Assembly (NCBI GenBank): GCA_963824195.1 | Contig: CAWGOJ010000015.1 | Span: 32,004-96,003 of the forward strand | Length of the DNA stretch: 64,000 bases | Source: Bog-473 sp963824195 | Lineage (GTDB): Bacteria > Actinomycetota > Acidimicrobiia > Acidimicrobiales > RAAP-2 | Direction: 5' to 3' | Part shown: piece by piece, positions 51,617 to 59,044 of the stretch | Layout: each line of letters begins with the position of its first letter | Numbering within the stretch: the stretch's first letter is position 1 | Program-made: the position numbers and the translations under genes | Notes under the pieces: model-generated | What the model saw: only the letters and a program-made list of their open reading frames with translations | Databases searched by the model: none | What the model was told of the DNA's origin: nothing

Positions 51617-52603
51617 CTAGAAGTACCCCTCGCGCTTGCGGTCCTCCATCGCCGTCTCGGAGAAGCGGTCGTCGGCCCGGGTCGCCCCCCGTTCGGAGAC
51701 TCGCGACGCCGAGACCTCCCGGATGATCTCCTCCACCGTTTCGGCATCGGAGCGCACCGCACCGGTGCAGGTGGCGTCGCCGACGGTGCGGAAGCGGACG
51801 GTCTCTTTGTGGACCTCCTCGCCGGGCTGCGGGGAGGTCCACTCGCTGAGGGCCAGCAGCATGCCGTCGCGCTGGACGACCTCGCGCTGGTGGGCGTAAT
51901 AGATGGACGGGAGCTCGATCCGCTCCCGGCGGATGTACTGCCAGATGTCCAGCTCGGTCCAGTCCGAGAGCGGGAACGCGCGCAGGTGCTCGCCCGGGCG
52001 CACGCTGCCCTGGTACAGCTGCCAGAGTTCGGGTCGTTGGCGCTTGGGGTCCCACTGCCCGAAGGAGTCGCGGAACGACAGGACGCGCTCCTTGGCCCGG
52101 GCCTTGTCCTCGTCCCGGCGCGCCCCGCCGAACGCGGCGTCGAACCCGTTGGCGTTGATGGCGTCCAGCAGCGTCGTGGTCTGCAGGCGGTTGCGCGATG
52201 CCACCGGCCCGGGGTCCGGCACCCGTCCCTGGTCGATGGAGTCCTGCACCTTGGCGACGAGGAGCCTGGCCCCTTCGGCCTCGACCTGAGCGTCCCGGTA
52301 GTCCAGCACCTCGGGGAAGTTGTGGCCGGTGTCGACGTGCAGGACGGGGAAGGGGATCCGTCCCGGCTTGAAGGCCTTGGAGGCCAGGTGGAGCAGGACG
52401 GCCGAGTCCTTGCCCCCGCTGAAGAGGAGGACCGGGCGCTCCGATTCGGCTGCCACCTCGCGGATGATGAAGATGGCGAGGGACTCCAGCAGGTCGAGAT
52501 GGCCGAGGGGATGCTCGACGGGCCTTACCAGGGCAGTGACCGACGCGTCGGCGCGATCCGCGGCGGGGCGGTGCTGCGGGGAGCGGAGGGCTGCGGTGTC
52601 CAT
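51617..52603 (-). CDS. cysD: Sulfate adenylyltransferase subunit 2
   Basis: A 328-residue N-type ATP pyrophosphatase making APS from sulfate and ATP. After an N-terminal extension of about 30 residues it has HLDLLESLAIFIIREVAAES, the PP-loop VLLFSGGKDSAVLLHLASKA, VLHVDTGHNFPEVLDYRDAQ, FGGARRDEDKARAKERVLSF and LSDWTELDIWQYIRRERIEL. The C-terminal part RTVGDATCTGAV is typical. ATG 52603 follows GAGAGGTCCC. It is the first gene of the leftward cys operon, whose start lies 15 bases from a perfect palindrome. Confidence 0.97.
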   Translation of the reverse strand: MDTAALRSPQHRPAADRADASVTALVRPVEHPLGHLDLLESLAIFIIREVAAESERPVLLFSGGKDSAVLLHLASKAFKPGRIPFPVLHVDTGHNFPEVLDYRDAQVEAEGARLLVAKVQDSIDQGRVPDPGPVASRNRLQTTTLLDAINANGFDAAFGGARRDEDKARAKERVLSFRDSFGQWDPKRQRPELWQLYQGSVRPGEHLRAFPLSDWTELDIWQYIRRERIELPSIYYAHQREVVQRDGMLLALSEWTSPQPGEEVHKETVRFRTVGDATCTGAVRSDAETVEEIIREVSASRVSERGATRADDRFSETAMEDRKREGYF

Positions 52604-52617
52604 GGGACCTCTCAAAT

Positions 52618-52642
52618 CATGACCATTTTGGTCATGTATACT
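52618..52642. promoter_or_regulatory. Palindromic operator and -10 box between cysD and cysH
   Basis: CATGACCATTTTGGTCATG (52618-52636) is an inverted repeat of two perfect eight-base arms around TTT. TATACT (52637-52642), a good -10 box for the cysH direction, touches its right edge. The site is 15 bases from the cysD ATG, so one dimeric repressor could shut both directions. The regulator is not in the window. Confidence 0.7.
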
Positions 52643-52724
52643 AAAGCCTGCATTCGGACGGGCGTCAAGCGCCGGGGCGGGTCCCCGGAACGGGCCGATC
52701 GGCTCGGGGAGAAGGTGAGGATCG

Positions 52725-53405
52725 GTGGCCGAGACCTACGTGAGCGACCAGCCGCTGGGCGAAGAGGACCTCGCGGCCATCAGCGAGCGCTTCGAGACCG
52801 CTCCTGCCAGCGCCGTCATCCGCTGGGCCGTCGAGACATTCGGCGACTCCATCGCCCTGGCCGCCTCGTTCGAGGACATCGTGCTCATCGACCTGGCCAC
52901 CAAGGTCGCGCCCGGCATCGAGGTCGTCTTTCTCGATACCGAGGCGCACTTCCCCGAGACGCTGTCCTTCGTCGAGGAGGTACGGGCGCGCTACGGGCTG
53001 AACCTCACGGTCACCAAGCCCGGCCCCGAGGCGGCCGCGCACCCGTGCGGCACGGAGCAGTGCTGCCAGTTCCGCAAGGTCGAGCCGCTGCGCCGTGCCC
53101 TCGCCGGGCGGCGCGCCTGGTTGACCTCGCTCAAGCGCACCGACGGCCCCACCCGGGCCGATGCGCCCATCGTGGGCTGGGACGCCTCGTTCGGGCTCGT
53201 GAAGGTCAACCCGCTGGTGACATGGACGGACGACGACATCTCGTCGTATCTCGCCGACCACGGGCTGCCGGTGCATCCGCTCGTGCCGCAGGGCTACCGC
53301 TCCATCGGGTGCGCGCCGACGACGCGTCCGGTGGGCGAGGGGGAGGACCCCCGCTCCGGCCGTTGGTCGGGTCTCGACAAGTCCGAGTGCGGCCTGCACC
53401 TCTAG
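52725..53405 (+). CDS. cysH: APS reductase-type CysH with one Fe-S ligand position changed
   Basis: A 226-residue reductase of the PAPS/APS family giving sulfite. It has IALAASFEDIVLIDLATKVA, FLDTEAHFPETLSFVEEV and HPCGTEQCCQFRKVEPL with the Cys-Cys pair of 4Fe-4S APS reductases. The C-terminal end has SGLDKSECGLHL with the catalytic Cys. Where these enzymes have C-x-P-C, this one reads GCAPTTRPVGEGEDPRSGRW, so the fourth expected ligand is Thr. Loss of APS kinase from CysN agrees with APS as substrate. GTG 52725 follows GAAGGTGAGGAT. The leader from the TATACT promoter is about 75 bases. The stop overlaps sir by one base. Confidence 0.9.
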   Translation: MAETYVSDQPLGEEDLAAISERFETAPASAVIRWAVETFGDSIALAASFEDIVLIDLATKVAPGIEVVFLDTEAHFPETLSFVEEVRARYGLNLTVTKPGPEAAAHPCGTEQCCQFRKVEPLRRALAGRRAWLTSLKRTDGPTRADAPIVGWDASFGLVKVNPLVTWTDDDISSYLADHGLPVHPLVPQGYRSIGCAPTTRPVGEGEDPRSGRWSGLDKSECGLHL

Positions 53406-55135
53406 TGCCACGTGACCTCGACAACCCCTACGGGATGGAGTTCCGCGGCCGGCGTGACCGAGGGCTCAAGTTCGTCCGGCCGTACCGCAACATCGGCGAG
53501 CTCAACCCGGTCGAGCAGCTGAAGCTCTCGCGGCACCCGTTCGAGGTGGCCCAGGCTGTCATCGACACCTATTCGAAGCAGGGACCCGAGTCCATCGCCA
53601 AGGTGCCGGGCGAGGTCGAGCGCCTGAAGTGGGTCGGGATGTACCCGCAGCGCCAGGGCGGCGACGCCTTCATGATGCGGATCAAGGTTCCCGGAGGGGT
53701 GATGACCGCCCCCCAGGTCCGCGAGATCGGCGTGGCGGCCGACGCGTTCGCGGAGGGACCCGACGACAGCCCCGTCTTCGGCAACCGCTACGCCGACCTC
53801 ACGACGCGCCAGGACATCCAGCTGCACTGGATCCGCATTGCAGACGTGCCTCGGATTTGGCAGCGCTTCTGGGACGTCGGGTTGACGACGGTGCAGGCAT
53901 GCGGTGACTCAGCGCGCAACGTGTGCTCCTGTCCGGTATCGGGCATCGACCACAAAGAGGTCGTCGACGCCCTGCCCGTCGCGCAGGCCATCTCGGCGTT
54001 CTTCACCGGAAACCGCGAGTACGCCAACCTGCCGCGCAAGTTCAAGATCGCAGTCACCGGTTGCACGGAAGACTGCGCCCGGGTCGAAATCAACGACATC
54101 GGCTTGTGGCCGGCGAAGCACGTCGATGGCACCGTCGGCTTCAACGTGCTCATCGGCGGTGGCCTCTCCGATGGCGAGCGCATGGCGTCCGACATCGACC
54201 TGTTCATCCGGCCCGACCAAGCGGTCGAGCTCAGCCGCGGCGTCGCCCAGGTGTTCGGAGAGCTGGGCAACCGAGAGAACCGCGGGCTGGCCCGCATGCG
54301 CTACCTCGCCCAGGAGTTGGGTCCCGAGGGCTTCCGTGCCGCGCTGGACGAGCGCACGAACTTCGTGCTGGAGCCCGCCGGAAGGGAGCTGACGACCGCC
54401 TTCCGTGGCGACCACGTCGGCGTCCATCCACAGAAGCAACCGGGCCTCTTCTATGTGGGCTGCTCTGTCCCTGTCGGCCGCATGCACGGCTTGGAGCTGG
54501 TGGAGCTGGCACGGCTGGCGGACACCTACGGCGACGGCGGTGTGCGCATCGGCACCGACCAGAACTTCATCGTGTCCGGTATCCCCGAGGACCGGCTCGA
54601 CGACCTGCTGGCCGAGCCCCTGATGGAGACCTACTCACCGTACCCCGGGCCCTTCGAGCGGGGCGTCGTGGCGTGCACCGGCTCGGAGTTCTGCCGGTTC
54701 GCGGTGGTCGAGACCAAGGAGCGCGCGGTCAAGTGGGCACGGGGCCTCGACGCGCAGCTGGCGGAGGATGGCGCAGACGGCGAGCACCGCGACGCGGGGG
54801 TCATCCGCATGCACTTCTCGGGTTGCTCCGCCTCGTGTGCCCAACCGCAGATCGCCGACATCGGCTTCCGAGGCGACATCGCGCACGTCGACGAGCACAT
54901 CGAAGAAGCCGTCGATATCGGCCTGGGCGGCTCGCTCGGGCCGGATGCGGCTTTCATCGACTGGCTCGCCGGCGCGATGCCGGTCGACCGGGTGCCCGAC
55001 GCCCTGCTCCGGGTCGTCCGGCGCTACCGGGACGAGCACCGTCCCGGGGAGCCGTTCCACCTCTGGGCCCGGCGGAGCCATCCCGACGAGCTCCGATCGA
55101 CGCTGGTCGGTGCGGCCGAAGCGGTGACGCCATGA
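53405..55135 (+). CDS. sir: Siroheme sulfite/nitrite reductase (ferredoxin-type)
   Basis: A 576-residue two-repeat reductase converting sulfite to sulfide with six electrons. The first half has TTRQDIQLHWIRIADVPRIW, ACGDSARNVCSCPVSG and AVTGCTEDCARVEINDIGLW. The second half holds the 4Fe-4S/siroheme ligands in VACTGSEFCRFAVVETKERA and HFSGCSASCAQPQIADIGFR. Context decides sulfite over nitrite: cysH is immediately upstream. GTG 53405 shares one base with the cysH stop; the C-terminus overlaps the FrhB-type gene by four bases. Size is close to mycobacterial SirA (about 555 residues). Confidence 0.94.
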   Translation: MPRDLDNPYGMEFRGRRDRGLKFVRPYRNIGELNPVEQLKLSRHPFEVAQAVIDTYSKQGPESIAKVPGEVERLKWVGMYPQRQGGDAFMMRIKVPGGVMTAPQVREIGVAADAFAEGPDDSPVFGNRYADLTTRQDIQLHWIRIADVPRIWQRFWDVGLTTVQACGDSARNVCSCPVSGIDHKEVVDALPVAQAISAFFTGNREYANLPRKFKIAVTGCTEDCARVEINDIGLWPAKHVDGTVGFNVLIGGGLSDGERMASDIDLFIRPDQAVELSRGVAQVFGELGNRENRGLARMRYLAQELGPEGFRAALDERTNFVLEPAGRELTTAFRGDHVGVHPQKQPGLFYVGCSVPVGRMHGLELVELARLADTYGDGGVRIGTDQNFIVSGIPEDRLDDLLAEPLMETYSPYPGPFERGVVACTGSEFCRFAVVETKERAVKWARGLDAQLAEDGADGEHRDAGVIRMHFSGCSASCAQPQIADIGFRGDIAHVDEHIEEAVDIGLGGSLGPDAAFIDWLAGAMPVDRVPDALLRVVRRYRDEHRPGEPFHLWARRSHPDELRSTLVGAAEAVTP

Positions 55136-56403
55136 AGCGCTACCGCATCAGGGAGCAGATGAACGGGATCGTCGAGCCCCCTCACAAGGTGTGGTTCTGG
55201 GAGCTCGAGGCCGGCGTGATCCACGCCGACCGCTGCATCCAGTGCGGGACCTGCGTCGCGGTCTGCCCCTCGAACTCCATCGGCATCGACGAGGACACGA
55301 ACCTGCCCGAGTTGGTCAAGATGTGCACCGGATGCTCGCTTTGCTGGGACTTCTGCCCCCGCGGCGGCCTCCGCTACGAGGCGCTGTGGCCGCCGTCGAC
55401 CGTCGGCTCCGACGAGGACGCGGAGGTGCAGCCCGCCCAGGTCCGCTCCGACTCCTCGGACACGTACTGGAAGATCAGCGGGGGACCGCCGGCCGATGGG
55501 CTCGGCGCGGTGGTGGAGAGCTATGCCGTCCGGGCCGCGGTGGGAATCGACGACGCGCAGGATGGTGGTGCGGTCAGCGCGCTGCTGATCGGGCTCCTCG
55601 CGGCTGGCGAGATCGACGGCGCCCTCGTGTCGAAGCCGAGCCCCGACCCCGACGAGCAGTGGAAGGGCGTCGCCACCGTCGCGACGACGGCCGACGCCAT
55701 CCGGGCCGCCTCGGGCAGCTTCTACAACCAGACGATGGCACTGGCGGAGCTCGACCTCTCGCGCTACGCGCTGCCATCGAAGCCGCGCATCGCCGTGGTG
55801 GGCACCCCCTGCGAGGTGCAGGGACTCCGGGCCATGCAGGCCCGCCGCTGGCCCACCGGCGCGCACCGGGTCGACGCTGTGGTCTTGACCATCGCCCTGA
55901 TGTGCACGAAGAACTTCGACTACGAGGCGCTGACATTGAGGGAGCTCCGGGACAAGCGCGGCGTCGACCTGGACCGGGTCTCGAAGATGGACGTGATCCG
56001 GGGGCGCATGATCGTCGAGTACCGCGACGGAGAGCTGGCCGTCGACGAGCCGGTCAAGGATTTTCACGGTGCCGCGCTGAAGGGTTGTGACGAGTGCGCA
56101 GACTTCCTCGGCCGGTCGGCTGACATCTCGGTCGGCAGCGTCGGCTCCATGACCGGCTGGACGAGCGTCATCATCCGGACTGAGCGGGGCCGACTGGCGT
56201 TCCAGGCCGCGCGGGCGAAGCTCGACGTGCGCGGGCTGGACGACCCGGCCGCCCTCCTCCGGCTCGACGCTCTCGACAAGAAGATCGCCGACCGCTCACT
56301 GCGGCGCAAGCTCGACCCGGACGCGCCGCTGTTCATCGACTTCGAGGAGCACGTGCGCGCCTACGACGGCACGGACCGCCAGCCCGTGTTCATCCGCCAT
56401 TGA
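55132..56403 (+). CDS. F420 hydrogenase/dehydrogenase beta-subunit (FrhB) family protein with two 4Fe-4S clusters
   Basis: A 423-residue iron-sulfur flavoprotein. Two ferredoxin motifs lie at the N-terminus: HADRCIQCGTCVAVCPSNSI (about residues 30-49) and KMCTGCSLCWDFCPRGGL (about 64-81). The FrhB N-terminal domain then shows DAQDGGAVSALLIGLLAAGE and SGSFYNQTMALAEL, and the C-terminal domain shows IAVVGTPCEVQGLRAMQARR, LMCTKNFDYEAL, KGCDECADFLGRSADISVGS and SVIIRTERG. The family uses FAD to pass electrons between F420H2 and Fe-S clusters. The start overlaps sir (ATGA). I infer it is the electron donor to this sulfite reductase. Confidence 0.9.
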   Translation: MKRYRIREQMNGIVEPPHKVWFWELEAGVIHADRCIQCGTCVAVCPSNSIGIDEDTNLPELVKMCTGCSLCWDFCPRGGLRYEALWPPSTVGSDEDAEVQPAQVRSDSSDTYWKISGGPPADGLGAVVESYAVRAAVGIDDAQDGGAVSALLIGLLAAGEIDGALVSKPSPDPDEQWKGVATVATTADAIRAASGSFYNQTMALAELDLSRYALPSKPRIAVVGTPCEVQGLRAMQARRWPTGAHRVDAVVLTIALMCTKNFDYEALTLRELRDKRGVDLDRVSKMDVIRGRMIVEYRDGELAVDEPVKDFHGAALKGCDECADFLGRSADISVGSVGSMTGWTSVIIRTERGRLAFQAARAKLDVRGLDDPAALLRLDALDKKIADRSLRRKLDPDAPLFIDFEEHVRAYDGTDRQPVFIRH

Positions 56404-56405
56404 CC

Positions 56406-56723
56406 GTGACCGCGGCGCCCGTGCTGCATGTGCCTGACGAGCCCACGGTGCGGGCGGAGCACTGGCTGGCGGCCGTCCTCGAGGGCGGCGAGCTCAAGGA
56501 CGTCCTGACGGACGTCGACGGCATCGTGCCCTGGCTGTGGACGCGCTGGAGGACTCTGGCGTCGGTCGGTGTCAGCGAGGAAGACCTCGGACGGATCGTG
56601 CTGGCCTACCGGCGCGAGGTCTGGCTCTGGCTGGCCGGTGAACGAACGTGGTCGCAGTGCTGCTCGGGTCTCATCGGGCGCATCACACGACGCATCGCAG
56701 ACCCCGACCGCGCTGGGGTGTGA
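56406..56723 (+). CDS. Small conserved-looking protein of the sulfite reduction operon
   Basis: A 105-residue protein from GTG 56406, two bases after the FrhB-type stop (TTG 56400 is an alternative start). It is Trp-rich: EHWLAAVLEGGELKDVL, VPWLWTRWRTLASVGVSEED, EVWLWLAGERTWSQCCSGL, with a Cys-Cys pair. It is predicted to be mostly helical without a membrane segment. I do not recognise a family. Its overlaps on both sides suggest a role with the sir-FrhB module or the ABC ATPase. Confidence 0.7.
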   Translation: MTAAPVLHVPDEPTVRAEHWLAAVLEGGELKDVLTDVDGIVPWLWTRWRTLASVGVSEEDLGRIVLAYRREVWLWLAGERTWSQCCSGLIGRITRRIADPDRAGV

Positions 56724-57520
56724 CCGGGAGTGGGCGTCCCGCTCCGGCGATAGAGCTGAGCGGCGTGATGGTGCGCCGGGAGGGCGTGCCGGTGCTGGCG
56801 GGAGTGGACTGGCGAGTCGACATGAGCGACCGCTGGGTCATTCTCGGCCCGAACGGGTCGGGCAAGACGACGCTGCTCCTGGTGGCCGCGGCCCGGCTCT
56901 GGCCCACGGCGGGCACGGTGGAGGTCCTGGGGGTCCGCCTCGGCCGGGTGGACGTCCGGACGCTGCGCCCCCGAGTTGCGCTGGTCAGCGGCGCGGTCAC
57001 GAGGCAGCTGCGGGCGGACCTTCCCGCCCGCGACGTCGTGGTGAGCGGCCGCCACGCCGCGCTGGAGACGTGGTGGAACCGGTACGGGGACGAGGATTGG
57101 GACAAGGCGGACCGGCTCCTGGCCAGCGGCGGGGTGGCGAACATCGGTGACCGCCCCTTCGGGATCATCTCCGAGGGGGAGCGCCAACAGGTCCTCCTGG
57201 CTCGGGCGCTCATGGGCGACCCCGAGCTCGTGCTCCTCGATGAGCCCTTCGCCGGCCTGGACTTGGGCGCCCGCGAGCGGTTGCTCCTGCGGCTCGGCGA
57301 CCTGGCGACGGACCCGACGAGCCCGCCGGTGGTCCTGGTGACCCACCACTGTGAGGAGATCCCCCCGGGCTTCACCCACGGGGGCCTGGTGTCCGGCGGC
57401 AGGCTGTTGTCGGGGGGACCGCTGGGCGACGTCATCACGTCGGCACAGGTGTCCGCATGCTTCGGTCTGTCGGTAGCCGTGGGGTGCAGCGGCGGTCGGT
57501 GGTGGAGCCGCGCCGCCTGA
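56720..57520 (+). CDS. ABC transporter ATP-binding protein (YlmA/ModF-like)
   Basis: A 266-residue ATPase from GTG 56720, overlapping the previous stop. It has Walker A ILGPNGSGKTTLLLVAAARL, signature IISEGERQQVLLARALMGDP (S-E-G in place of S-G-G), Walker B LVLLDEPFAGLDLGARERL and the switch VLVTHHCEEIPPGF. In the Q-loop region the sequence is VALVSGAVTRQLRADLPARD; the usual Gln is not clear, as in YlmA-like proteins. There is no permease beside it. Its function is unknown; sulfur or metal uptake, or a non-transport role, is possible. Confidence 0.88.
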   Translation: MTGSGRPAPAIELSGVMVRREGVPVLAGVDWRVDMSDRWVILGPNGSGKTTLLLVAAARLWPTAGTVEVLGVRLGRVDVRTLRPRVALVSGAVTRQLRADLPARDVVVSGRHAALETWWNRYGDEDWDKADRLLASGGVANIGDRPFGIISEGERQQVLLARALMGDPELVLLDEPFAGLDLGARERLLLRLGDLATDPTSPPVVLVTHHCEEIPPGFTHGGLVSGGRLLSGGPLGDVITSAQVSACFGLSVAVGCSGGRWWSRAA

Positions 57521-57707
57521 CGGACGCGCACAGTGTCGATGAGCAGGGCGGGAAGTGGGGCCTTGATTCGGAGCGCTGTCGCGGGTACAAACGAAGCGAA
57601 GCGGAGAAGTGCCGACGAGGTCGGCGCTGTGCATTTCCCCACCATCCACCATTTGGAAAACGCCGTTCAATAGGCTTTTCTGCGGAGCGAAGGTAGGTCG
57701 TCGGGGA

Positions 57708-58424
57708 GTGACGATTTTGATCCTGCTGATCCTCGTAGTTTTCCTATGGGTGGCGGTACTGGCCCCGAGCGCCTGGCGGCGATTCGGGGAGCGCCAGGGC
57801 GTGGGCTCCATCGACCACTTCCATCACCAGCTGCAACTCCTTGAGCATGCCGGTCCTAAGACGGTGGCTCCGGCCTACCGCTTGCACACGGCGTTGCCCG
57901 GTGACGGCCCCGCCGAAGCATCCGCACCAGCCGTCGACTCGTCCCGCCCGAAGCTGGTGCTGCTCCGGCCGACGGATGATGCGGCCGCGGCCGACGTCGA
58001 CGACGGCGACGGCGCCCACTACGAGCGGATCGGCGTCCTCGATCGGCCGGAGCCCGCGTGCGTGCCCGAAGTGAGTGCGGACCTGTCCGCCTTCCGGCGC
58101 GAGCAGGCCAGACGGCGCTGCACCATGCTGTTGCGCTGCCTCTGCGGCGTGGCGATCTCGACCGGGCTCATCGGCATGTGGCCGGGGATGCATCTTGCCT
58201 GGATCTTCACCGTCCTCTCGGGGTTGGCCGCCCTCGGGCTCGTCGGGCTCATGGCCTATGCCAAGGAGCTCGAGGCCGAGCAGCGCCGCCACCGGTCCCG
58301 TCCCGAGACAGCGCTGGGCCTATTCGGGGGCGAGGGCCACGTCGACCCGGCGACGTCCGGCTACCCCGGCGCCTGGGACGACGACGACGACCACAACGAG
58401 GAGCCCCGGGTCGTAGCCCGCTAA
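57708..58424 (+). CDS. Hypothetical membrane protein with long linker
   Basis: A 238-residue protein from GTG 57708 behind GGGGA. An N-terminal membrane helix VTILILLILVVFLWVAVLAP precedes APSAWRRFGERQGVGSIDHF, a segment seen at the start of many actinobacterial membrane proteins of unknown role. An acidic low-complexity linker (about residues 60-115) follows. Two more helices are at about 143-157 and 162-181. The tail is charged and acidic. No catalytic motif is visible. It stands alone before tRNA-Ala. Confidence 0.75.
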   Translation: MTILILLILVVFLWVAVLAPSAWRRFGERQGVGSIDHFHHQLQLLEHAGPKTVAPAYRLHTALPGDGPAEASAPAVDSSRPKLVLLRPTDDAAAADVDDGDGAHYERIGVLDRPEPACVPEVSADLSAFRREQARRRCTMLLRCLCGVAISTGLIGMWPGMHLAWIFTVLSGLAALGLVGLMAYAKELEAEQRRHRSRPETALGLFGGEGHVDPATSGYPGAWDDDDDHNEEPRVVAR

Positions 58425-58512
58425 TGAGCTGGCCGCGGCTCCGTCTGCGCCGTGCTGAAGCCCGATGGCCGCTCCGGAGGGCCTCAGGCGTCCGACTATC
58501 CTGGGTGCTGCC

Positions 58513-58585
58513 GGGGGTGTAGCTCAGCTGGCAGAGCGCTACGTTCGCAATGTAGAGGCCGAGGGTTCGAGTCCCATCACCTCCA
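58513..58585 (+). tRNA. tRNA-Ala (anticodon CGC)
   Basis: Acceptor GGGGGTG pairs with CACCTCC and contains the G3:U70 pair that marks alanine tRNAs. D arm GCTC/GAGC; anticodon stem CTACG/TGTAG with loop TTCGCAA (anticodon CGC). The T stem GAGGG/CCCAT has an A50-A64 mismatch. Discriminator A; CCA is not encoded. The DNA to the right is accessory in content. Confidence 0.93.
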
Positions 58586-59044
58586 CCGAAAGGCCCAGGT
58601 CAGAGGCCCAAAGTGGGATCCCCCAGAATTTTCATTTGGGTCGACATGTCCTTAAGTGACCTTATCGGCGAGAAAACCGCTGTGGCAGAATTGAAGCAGG
58701 CAACATTGCCCGGCTGACGTTGGGCCGTCATTATAAAGAGACTCAATCCTCCTAGGGGTGCCGAGACAATGAAGCATTGGGGCGGCGTGAGCGAGACCGG
58801 GGATGTCGTATGTCGGTCTGACGCGGAGCCCAAGGGGTCGAACGGTGTCACGCCCGGCGGGAGTCAGCGGCAATCGCAGACGAAGTCACAGGCCGTCCTG
58901 CTATTCTCCGGAATTCGATGAGCGGCCAAGTGATCGGCGTGTCGGAGGTGGTCCCGGGGTGAGAGCCCTGCTTACCAGGGGGGTACACATCGTCTCACAG
59001 GTCGCACGGCCACCTGGTGGTGTCCATCGAGTGCCGGAGCCCTG
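58586..59044. other. Intergenic stretch after tRNA-Ala
   Basis: About 460 bases without a supported gene, with lower GC than the core. No second copy of the tRNA-Ala 3' end and no integrase was found in the window. Confidence 0.5.
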
